From Stenotrophomonas maltophilia (GTDB taxonomy: Bacteria > Pseudomonadota > Gammaproteobacteria > Xanthomonadales > Xanthomonadaceae), in assembly GCF_001676385.1 (NCBI RefSeq), contig NZ_LYVJ01000014.1, positions 1-64,000 on the forward strand: 64,000 nucleotides of DNA. Direction: 5' to 3'. A program made the position numbers and the translations under genes. Below the pieces are notes generated by a model. That model saw nothing but the letters and a program-made list of their open reading frames with translations, was not told the origin of the DNA and searched no databases. Shown piece after piece: positions 1 through 8,706 of this stretch; the first letter of the stretch is position 1; every line of letters begins with the position of its first letter.

Positions 1-20
1 GCCCCTGACAGTTCCTGCGG
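1..20 (-). repeat. Edge of a fourth copy of the 104-bp inverted-repeat element
   Basis: Read on the minus strand this is the CAGGAA-CTGTCAGG lead-in that precedes the left arm of the full copies at 201-304, 40722-40825 and 41057-41160. The rest of the element lies outside the window. The A/G-rich stretch at about 30-80, T/C-rich on the minus strand, resembles the tract upstream of the copy at 41057. Positions 1-392 hold no gene: only this edge, a GGGGTC palindrome, a small REP near 150-172, one complete 104-bp element and a run of ten C just past the stop of the transporter gene. Confidence 0.6.
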
Positions 21-90
21 CCGCCACCGCAGGAAGAGAAAGAAGAAGATCAAAAGCAAAGACAACAGCAACAGCCGCGCGCTTTGGGTT

Positions 91-131
91 GGGGTCGGAT
101 CCGTTTTCCGGAGGAAAACGGATCCGACCCC
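91..131. repeat. GGGGTC-type palindrome
   Basis: Two perfect 19-base arms (91-109 and 113-131) surround a 3-base loop. The arm starts GGGGTCGGATCC. Related palindromes sit at 2153, 35360, 63533 and 63591. It could fold into a strong hairpin on either strand. Confidence 0.9.
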
Positions 132-200
132 TTCTTGTTCTCCGATACACCTCATCCACGCATAGCGTGGAAAACCCACCGTCACCAGGAAATTGTCGGA

Positions 201-304
201 GGCGGTGAGGGGGCCGATGGCGGGACCGTCCACGGCATGGATGCCGGGGCCGAGCCTACAGGGACGTACTTGCGGCGTGTCCCGCCATCGGCCCCCTCAC
301 CGCC
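201..304 (+). repeat. 104-bp inverted-repeat element, copy 1
   Basis: A perfect 26-bp left arm (201-226) and right arm (279-304) flank a 52-nt core (227-278). The core contains CATGGATG inside a small inner hairpin, then CGAGC and TACAGGGACGTAC, and ends in GCGT. The lead-in CAGGAAATTGTCGGA lies just upstream. The arm sequence differs from the other copies while arm and core lengths are identical. Short open reading frames across it are by-products of the palindrome. Confidence 0.85.
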
Positions 305-392
305 AGACCAGCAGAAATCCAGAGCCGCTTTTGAAGTTGCTGTTGCCGTTGCTTGAGAAAAGCGGTGCAGCCGCAGGCGGCACCCCCCCCCC

Positions 393-1970
393 TCAATCCT
401 GATCGTGCACGCGCGCGGCCTCGGCCTGCGTCTCCTCCTGCGCCGCCATCTCGCGTGCGATCCACGCATCGATCATGTGCCGCTGGCGCTGCGCCTGCCG
501 CCGCTCGCGCGTGTATTCCTGGTCCAGCACCCGGTACAGCGACACCATCACCAGCACCATCAGCAGTGCGAATGGTAGTGCCGCGATGGTGATCATGCCC
601 TGCAGCGCCTCCAGGCCGCCGGCCAGCAGCAGCGCGCCAGCAATCAGCGCCACGCTCACGCCCCACGCCAGCTTGCGCCTGGAAGGGGGATCGCCGGCCT
701 CGTCGGTGGACATGCTGGCCAGCACCAGTACCGAGGAGTCGGCCGACGTCACGAAGAAGATCATCAGCAGCACCAGCGCGATGCCTGACAGCAAGAGTGG
801 CAACGGCATGCTGTCGAACATCGTGAACAGCACTGTCTCGTAGCCATTGCCCAGCGCCTGCAGCAGGTCGGCCTGGCCGAAGACCTGCATCCAGATCGCC
901 GTGCCGCCGAACACCGAGAACCAGAAGAAGCCCAGCAGCGTAGGTGCCAGCACCACGCCGATGACGAACTCGCGCACGCTGCGCCCGCGCGAGATGCGCG
1001 CGATGAACGAACCGACGAACGGCGCCCAGGAAATCCACCAGGCCCAGTAGAAGATCGTCCAGTCGGCCACCCAGGTGCTGGACGAGAACGGCGACATGCG
1101 CAGGCTCATCGTGATCAGCTGGTTGAGGTAGGAGCCCAGCGTGGTGGTGAAGGTGTTGAAGATCGCGCCCGTCGGGCCGAGCACCAGTACCAGCAGCAAG
1201 AGCAGGGCGGCCAGTGCGAGATTGAAGTTGGACAGCCACTTGACCCCGCGATCGACGCCGCTGAGGGTGGAGGCCATGTACAACACAAAGGCGACGGCGA
1301 TGACGGTCAGTTGCAGCGGGACGCCCGCGTGCAGGCCGAACACGCGTTCCATGCCGGCCGCGATCTGGATGGTTCCAAAACCAAGCGTGGTTGCCACGCC
1401 AATTGCGGTGGCAACCACGGCAGCGATGTTGACCACACGGCCGATCCAGCCGCGATGATGGCGGCCGATGATCGGCTGCAACATGTCGCTGACCAGTCCA
1501 CGGCCATTGCGGTTGAACTGGAACCAGGCCATCGCCAGGCCGATGAGGGCATAGACTGCCCACGGGTGCAGGCCCCAATGGAAGAACGCATAGCGCATGG
1601 CGGCGCGCGCGGCGTCCATGCTTTCAGGCGCCAGCCCTTCCGGTGGCTTGCTGAAGTGTGAAATGGGCTCGGCAGCACCCCAGAACACCAGGCCGATGCC
1701 CATGCCCGCGGCGAACAGCATCGACATCCAGCTGGCGCGCGAGAATTCCGGCTCGGCGTCTTCACCGCCGATGCGCAGGTTGCCGAAGCGGCCAAAGGCC
1801 AGATACATCAGGAACACGAGCGCCAGGAACACGACCAGCAGGTACAGCCAGCCGATGCCGCGGATCAGTTCACCGAGGATGCTCTGCACCACGGCATTGA
1901 AGGGACCGGGTGCAACACCGGCGAGCAGCACCAGCAGCAGAACCAGTGCGATGGAAACGCGAAACACCAT
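393..1970 (-). CDS. BCCT-family betaine/carnitine/choline transporter
   Basis: This 525-residue membrane protein has about 12 hydrophobic segments and belongs to the betaine-choline-carnitine transporter family, sodium- or proton-coupled importers of quaternary ammonium compounds used as osmoprotectants or carbon source. Visible family marks are GMGIGLVFWGAAEP (residues 89-102) and the Trp-rich segment WTIFYWAWWISWAPF followed by GSFIARISRGR, which forms the substrate box in this family. The start at 1970 gives MVFRVSIALVLLL, the first membrane helix. A longer open frame reaches 2129 but its extra residues are not protein-like. The C-terminal tail is short, so osmosensing through a long tail is unlikely. 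Substrate cannot be assigned from sequence alone. The gene stands alone, with repeats on both sides. Confidence 0.9.
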   Translation of the reverse strand: MVFRVSIALVLLLVLLAGVAPGPFNAVVQSILGELIRGIGWLYLLVVFLALVFLMYLAFGRFGNLRIGGEDAEPEFSRASWMSMLFAAGMGIGLVFWGAAEPISHFSKPPEGLAPESMDAARAAMRYAFFHWGLHPWAVYALIGLAMAWFQFNRNGRGLVSDMLQPIIGRHHRGWIGRVVNIAAVVATAIGVATTLGFGTIQIAAGMERVFGLHAGVPLQLTVIAVAFVLYMASTLSGVDRGVKWLSNFNLALAALLLLLVLVLGPTGAIFNTFTTTLGSYLNQLITMSLRMSPFSSSTWVADWTIFYWAWWISWAPFVGSFIARISRGRSVREFVIGVVLAPTLLGFFWFSVFGGTAIWMQVFGQADLLQALGNGYETVLFTMFDSMPLPLLLSGIALVLLMIFFVTSADSSVLVLASMSTDEAGDPPSRRKLAWGVSVALIAGALLLAGGLEALQGMITIAALPFALLMVLVMVSLYRVLDQEYTRERRQAQRQRHMIDAWIAREMAAQEETQAEAARVHDQD

Positions 1971-2152
1971 GGAGGAGCTTCTCCGATCAAAGGATTGAGG
2001 GGAGCGAGCAGAGCTTGCAGCGAAGGGCCGGCGGCAGGCGCCACCGGCCGGGCAGGGGTCGCGGGGCGACGATGGAAACACCGGTCGCAGCGACACGATG
2101 CGCGTGCACGTTACTGAATGCGATGTCATTGTTCTGTTAACGAATAGCGATT

Positions 2153-2193
2153 GGGGTCTGATCCGCTTTCCGCGGGAAAGCGGATCCGACCCC
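2153..2193. repeat. GGGGTC-type palindrome
   Basis: Arms of 19 bases with a single mismatch (T opposite C at the seventh base) flank a 3-base loop. It lies between the transporter gene and the thiC leader. Base changes relative to the copy at 91 are matched in the other arm. Confidence 0.85.
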
Positions 2194-2238
2194 GGGGCGA
2201 CTCCGGAGGCGGGCGGTCTATGCTCTAATGCACGCCAA

Positions 2239-4262
<2,024 letters not shown>

Positions 4263-4267
4263 CGGGT

Positions 4268-4300
4268 AACCGAGTGCCGGCCGCCGGCCGGCATTCGGTT
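4268..4300 (+). terminator. Hairpin after thiC (terminator-like, REP-derived)
   Basis: AACCGAGTGCCGGCC pairs with GGCCGGCATTCGGTT across a 3-base loop, with one G-T wobble, five bases past the thiC stop. No T-run follows, so Rho-independent termination would be weak. The core GTGCCGGCC/GGCCGGCAT matches the GTAG-type repeats at 18080 and 46596. Confidence 0.5.
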
Positions 4301-4399
4301 GTGCTGAGGGCCGGGGAGAGTGCTGGCCAGCGGCCGGCGCTACGCCTCATCACGCCGCTCCCGGCTATCCTCCGCCCATCTCCCTGGGGAAAGGACGCC

Positions 4400-5071
4400 A
4401 TGCCTGTTGCCATCACCACGCGTTGGCTGGCCATTGCCCGCCGCCATCCTTCGGCCTGGTTGCTGGGCGCGCAATTGCTGGCGGTGCTGTTGTATCCCGC
4501 GCTGGACGACACCGCTGCGGGCCGCGCCGTGCTGGGCATGTTCGGTATCGCGGTACTCGGTCTGGCGCTGTGGGTGGTCCAGCGCAGCCCGCTGGGTACC
4601 TGGCTGGCGCTGCTGGTGGCCATCCCGGCCGTCGTGCTCTCGCTGGCGGGTGCGTTGCTGGATCGCAGCACCCTGCTGACGGCGGCCCAGCTGCTGGAAA
4701 GCCTGCTGTATTTCTATACGGCGGGGGCGTTGATCGCCTATATGCTGGATGACCATAAAGTCACCCGCGATGAACTGTTTGCAGTCGGGGCGACCTTCAC
4801 CCTGCTGGCCTGGGCATTCGCCTTTGCATTCGCGGTGTGCCAGCAATGGTATCCAGGCAGTTTCCAGGCCACAGGCAGCAGCGTGCAGCGCAGCTGGATG
4901 GAACTGCTTTATCTGAGCTTCAGTTTGCTTTCCGGTGTCGGGCTGAGCGATGTGGTGCCCCTGCATCCGCAGGCCCGCGCACTGGTCATGCTGGAGCAGT
5001 TCGCAGGCGTGATGTATCTGGCTTTGGTGGTTTCGCGCCTGGTCGGGCTGACCATGCTCCGGCGCGTCTGA
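4400..5071 (+). CDS. Putative ion-channel-like membrane protein
   Basis: This 223-residue protein has about six or seven hydrophobic segments. The last pair brackets a pore-loop-like stretch, SGVGLSDVVP, which lines up with the potassium filter TVGYGDLYP but has Ser in place of the second filter glycine. This resembles two-helix ion-channel domains (Ion_trans_2), so a channel role is an inference. The start at 4400 (MPVAITTRW) follows GGGGAAAGGACGCC; the open frame upstream to 4139 overlaps thiC and reads as noise. It stands alone between thiC and a membrane regulator. Ion selectivity cannot be stated. Confidence 0.6.
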   Translation: MPVAITTRWLAIARRHPSAWLLGAQLLAVLLYPALDDTAAGRAVLGMFGIAVLGLALWVVQRSPLGTWLALLVAIPAVVLSLAGALLDRSTLLTAAQLLESLLYFYTAGALIAYMLDDHKVTRDELFAVGATFTLLAWAFAFAFAVCQQWYPGSFQATGSSVQRSWMELLYLSFSLLSGVGLSDVVPLHPQARALVMLEQFAGVMYLALVVSRLVGLTMLRRV

Positions 5072-5083
5072 AGATGAACGGCA

Positions 5084-5113
5084 GATAAAAATTTCGCGCC
5101 CCGAAAGGCGCGA
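5084..5113 (-). terminator. Minus-strand Rho-independent terminator without an assigned gene
   Basis: On the minus strand ATTCGCGCC pairs with GGCGCGAAA across a 6-base loop and is followed by TTTTT. No minus-strand gene ends here, while the plus-strand gene ends at 5071 and would have no T-run after this hairpin. A small transcript running from about 5.2-5.3 kb down to here is possible. Confidence 0.6.
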
Positions 5114-5323
5114 ATGGTGCTGCGGATTATGTGAATGCGTCGGCGAGAGAGAGCCTGATGTCGGCCACGCGATAGGCGAGGTAACCCACATAGGCTAGTA
5201 TTCGCCCGCTTCATTGTTTTTGCGGTATGCGCCGATGCTTTGTGCGGAGTCTGGCTTTTTGCTGTGCCAGGGACGGGAGGGTATCGATGGCAAACGCTGC
5301 CCCGGGCCTGTCTCTTCTACTGT

Positions 5324-7642
5324 ATGGCAAAAATGAACAGCAGTGAAATACAGCCGTCCGAGCATGATCGGATCCGGATCGGCGAGTGCATCGTCACGTT
5401 GTCTTCCCGCGAGGTAATGGCTGCGGGCGCGCGCCGCCCGCGAAGACTCACGCCCAAGGCACTGGCTGTGCTTCGCCTGCTGCTGCGGCAGCCCGGGCGC
5501 GTGGTGACACGGGACGAATTGTTTGCCGAAGTATGGCCGGACACGCTACCCACCAATGATGTGTTGACCCAGGCGGTCACGCAGTTGCGCAAGGCCTTCT
5601 CCCTCGACGGAGATAATGGCCAGGCCTATATTGAAACCATTGCCAAGACCGGCTATCGGCTGCTGGTGCCGGTGCAGGTGCTGGCCGAGCCGGGGCTGGA
5701 AGTGGATGGCACCCAGGCATCGCCGGCCAGTGATGCCGGTGGCGTCCTGCCCGCGATGGCGGCCATGCCCCCGGAGCCCCGCCGGCGCTGGCGGTACTGG
5801 CGGCGTCGCCTGCTGCTGGCACTGGGCGTGGCCATGCTGCTCGCACTGCTGGTGCTGACCGCGCTGCTGCTACGGCGTCCCGCTGGGCCCGGTTCAGCGG
5901 TCGATGCCGCCGTGGAGAACGGCACGCGGGTAATCGGCAGCCCGGAGCGGCCGTATCGCCTGATCACGGCGACGGCCGGGTTCGAGACTTATCCGACGCT
6001 GTCGCCCGATGGATCCCAGGTCGCGTACGAAGGGGCCAACGATGACGGCAACGGCGGCAGTGCCATCAAGGTGCAGACGTCCGGTAATGCGCCGGCGCGA
6101 CAACTGCTGGCACCGCCGGAAGGAGCCAACGACCGCTTCCCGAGCTGGTCGCCCGATGGCCGCGAGATCGCCTTTGCCCGCTTTGGCGCCAATGGCAGTT
6201 GCCAGGTGCTGATCGCAAGCGCCACCGGTGGCGCGCTGCGCCAGGCTACCCGCTGTGACGGCACCGAGCTGCTCAGCTTCGATTGGACGCCCGACGGCCA
6301 CGGCCTGGTGTTCGGCAGCATGTCGGGCCGATATGCCTATCGCGGCATCCGAGTGCTCGACCTGGCCAGCGGCCAGTGGCGTGCGCTTGATTACGACGTG
6401 GACGAGGATGATTTCGACTATGCGCCGCGTTATTCGCCCGACGGGCGCTGGCTCGTGTTCGTCCGCAACCCGCAGCTGGGCGACCTGTGGCGGGTGCCCG
6501 CTGGTGGTGGCACGGCCGAACAGCTGACCAACGAAGCGGCCGAGCTGCGGGGGTGGGCCTGGATCGGCGACGGCCGGCACATCGTCTTCGGCCGTCGCGT
6601 GGACAGCGAAGCGCGCCTGTATTACCTGGATGTGGCACAGCGCACGCTGCGCGACGCAGGCCTGGATGACGCGCAGTGGCCGGCGGTTTCGCGGCGTGGT
6701 GACATGCTTGCCTTCGTGCACCGGCGCGCCCAGTTCGGCGTGTTCAGGATGCCGCCCGGAGGGGAGGGCGAACGCCTCTTCGCATCCAGCGGCCGCGATG
6801 GGCAGCCGATGGTGGCCCCGGATGGACAGCAACTGGTCTTCAGTTCCGATCGTTCCGGCAGTTTCGCGCTGTGGTGGGCCGACATGCGGCGGCCCGATTC
6901 GCTGCGGTTGATCGAAGGGTTGCGCCCGGAGGGGCGGCAGGCACCGGATTGGTCGCTGGACAGCCGGCGCGTGCTGGTGGTCGGGCGTGACGAACACGGC
7001 CAGGCCGTGGTGTACGAGATCGCCCCACGCGATGAGCGCCTGCATCGGTTGCCGGTTCCGGTCGAGCAGCCGCTGCAGGCGCTGTACGGGGCATCGCCGG
7101 ACCAGGTACTGGTGCTGGAACGCGACGCCGGCCGGCACACCCGACTGAGCCTGTTCGACCGGAGCAGTGAGCCCTGGCGGCGGCTTGCCAGCCTTGACGG
7201 GGTGTCGCAGGCGCGCTTCGATCGCAGCAATGGACGGGTGCTGTTCACCCGCTTGGCCGCGGGCGGGCTGTGGTCGATCGATGCGGCCCTCAACGCTGCC
7301 AGTGTGCAGCAGGTCAGCCAGGAGCACCCCAGTCGCTGGCGCTACCGGACCTGGACCGTGGCGGGTAATGGCAGCATCGATTACCTCGGCAGTACCGCTG
7401 CTTGCGCCACCACGCTGGTCCGCCTGCAGGCGGGGCAGCAGCAGCCGGAGCGCTGCCTGGACGCGCAGCGGCTCAGCGCCAGCAATGGGTTGAGTGCCAG
7501 TGCTGATGGAAAGGACCTGTATCTGGCCCTGGCGGTCAACGATGGTGCCGACATTGGCGTGATGCGCCTGCCCGAAGCGCCGCCGGCCTTGTTCACGGCC
7601 TTCGGCAAGTTGTTGATTCTGGGCAGGAAAGGTCCTTCGTAA
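5324..7642 (+). CDS. CadC-like membrane-anchored transcriptional regulator with TolB-like propeller
   Basis: This 772-residue protein joins an N-terminal OmpR/PhoB-type winged helix (about residues 15-117, including RLTPKALAVLRLLL and the wing ETIAKTGYRLL), a basic linker, one membrane helix (about 163-184) and a long periplasmic part with repeated PD40-type motifs: TLSPDGSQVAY, SWSPDGREIAF, DWTPDGHGLVF, RYSPDGRWLVF and MVAPDGQQLVF. The architecture is that of one-component membrane regulators such as CadC, with a beta-propeller as probable sensor. Its signal is unknown. The start at 5324 (MAKMNSSE) or 5333 (MNSSE) is uncertain, as neither has a clear ribosome site; the open frame extends upstream to 5240. 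The adjacent AraC gene and TonB receptor could be targets, but nothing in the sequence proves it. Confidence 0.8.
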   Translation: MAKMNSSEIQPSEHDRIRIGECIVTLSSREVMAAGARRPRRLTPKALAVLRLLLRQPGRVVTRDELFAEVWPDTLPTNDVLTQAVTQLRKAFSLDGDNGQAYIETIAKTGYRLLVPVQVLAEPGLEVDGTQASPASDAGGVLPAMAAMPPEPRRRWRYWRRRLLLALGVAMLLALLVLTALLLRRPAGPGSAVDAAVENGTRVIGSPERPYRLITATAGFETYPTLSPDGSQVAYEGANDDGNGGSAIKVQTSGNAPARQLLAPPEGANDRFPSWSPDGREIAFARFGANGSCQVLIASATGGALRQATRCDGTELLSFDWTPDGHGLVFGSMSGRYAYRGIRVLDLASGQWRALDYDVDEDDFDYAPRYSPDGRWLVFVRNPQLGDLWRVPAGGGTAEQLTNEAAELRGWAWIGDGRHIVFGRRVDSEARLYYLDVAQRTLRDAGLDDAQWPAVSRRGDMLAFVHRRAQFGVFRMPPGGEGERLFASSGRDGQPMVAPDGQQLVFSSDRSGSFALWWADMRRPDSLRLIEGLRPEGRQAPDWSLDSRRVLVVGRDEHGQAVVYEIAPRDERLHRLPVPVEQPLQALYGASPDQVLVLERDAGRHTRLSLFDRSSEPWRRLASLDGVSQARFDRSNGRVLFTRLAAGGLWSIDAALNAASVQQVSQEHPSRWRYRTWTVAGNGSIDYLGSTAACATTLVRLQAGQQQPERCLDAQRLSASNGLSASADGKDLYLALAVNDGADIGVMRLPEAPPALFTAFGKLLILGRKGPS

Positions 7643-7757
7643 TTTTTTCGGGGGGATCTCGTCGCGAATTCGGGGCGATCTCGGCAGTCTTTCCTGACGC
7701 GGAGCCGCCTGATTGGGCAAAACGGGGGCCTGTACTTGGCAAATCCGTGGTGCCTCC

Positions 7758-8657
7758 ATGCGTCAAATCTCCCTGGCCGATCGCGGTCAATCCGTCTCCC
7801 TCGACAAGGCCGTCGACGAGTCGGCGCCCACCTGCCTGGGCGTCGCTCGGCTGGGCAGCCTGCAGACGGCGGGTACCAGCTTCACGGTGTGGATGCAGGT
7901 GCGGGGCACGTCCTGGGTGGAAGCGAAGGAAGGCCGGTTCCGGCTGCGCCAGGGGGAATGGATCGCGTTCGAGAAGGAATCGCGGCCCTTGGTGCAGGCC
8001 GGTCGCAATGGCTTGTGCGTGGGCCTGAACCTGAACGTCGAGGCGCTTCGTGTGCTGGCCGAGATGGCCGACTGCGGCCTGTACGCGGGCCGCGGGTTGA
8101 TGAGTCGCGCCGAACGCCGCGTCGGCCTGCGCCTGTGGCGTGACGCCCAGGCCAGTGGCCAGCCCGCGCAGGCGCTGCGCCCGCTCCTGCTGCACCTGGC
8201 CGGCCTGCAGCGCAGCCTGGCCGACAACGTGCAGCGCTGCCCGGGCCGCTCGCGCAGCCGCAAGCGCCAGGTGTTCGGTCGCATGCAGCGCGCGCGCCTG
8301 TACCTGGAAGGCAACAGCCACCGCGTGGTGCGCATCGGTGAGCTGGCCGAGCTGACCAACTTCTCCAGCTGGTACCTGTCCAAGACCTTCCAGAGCCTGT
8401 ACGAGGAAAGCCCGCAGTCGTTGTCGGCCCGCCTGCGCCTGGAGCGCGCTGCCGATCTGCTGCGCGACACCGACATGATGATCGGCGAGGTCGCTGCCGC
8501 CAGTGGCTTCGACAACTGCTGCAGCTTCGCGCGTGCGTTCCGCGCCCGTTACGGCCAGTCCGCATCACGCTTCCGTGAGAACGGCGGGGTGCTCCCGCCA
8601 CAATCTGCAAAGTCTCCCGTTGTGTCGCGCAAATACAGCGGTGCAACGCGGTCGTAA
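7758..8657 (+). CDS. AraC-family transcriptional regulator
   Basis: This 299-residue protein ends in a double helix-turn-helix of the AraC/XylS type (about residues 185-285), with the family features FSSWYLSKTFQSLYEESPQ in the first unit and IGEVAAASGFDNCCSFARAFRARYG in the second. The N-terminal half resembles no specific ligand domain to my eye. The start at 7758 gives MRQISLADRG; the open frame begins 45 bases earlier. It ends 49 bases before the TonB receptor gene on the same strand, so regulation of, or cotranscription with, that receptor is plausible but inferred. Confidence 0.85.
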   Translation: MRQISLADRGQSVSLDKAVDESAPTCLGVARLGSLQTAGTSFTVWMQVRGTSWVEAKEGRFRLRQGEWIAFEKESRPLVQAGRNGLCVGLNLNVEALRVLAEMADCGLYAGRGLMSRAERRVGLRLWRDAQASGQPAQALRPLLLHLAGLQRSLADNVQRCPGRSRSRKRQVFGRMQRARLYLEGNSHRVVRIGELAELTNFSSWYLSKTFQSLYEESPQSLSARLRLERAADLLRDTDMMIGEVAAASGFDNCCSFARAFRARYGQSASRFRENGGVLPPQSAKSPVVSRKYSGATRS

Positions 8658-8706
8658 CGTGCTACGGCGTTTTAACACGCTACTAACACGTACCTTGGAG
8701 AGATTG

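Noticed and set aside
383-392. Run of ten C as a phase-variable tract of the BCCT transporter
   Set aside because: The run lies just after the stop codon, outside the coding sequence, so slippage would not change the protein. A sequencing-length error there would also be harmless.
182-469. Small frames inside the 104-bp element and nearby
   Set aside because: They arise because inverted repeats read similarly on both strands; they lack ribosome sites and differ between element copies.
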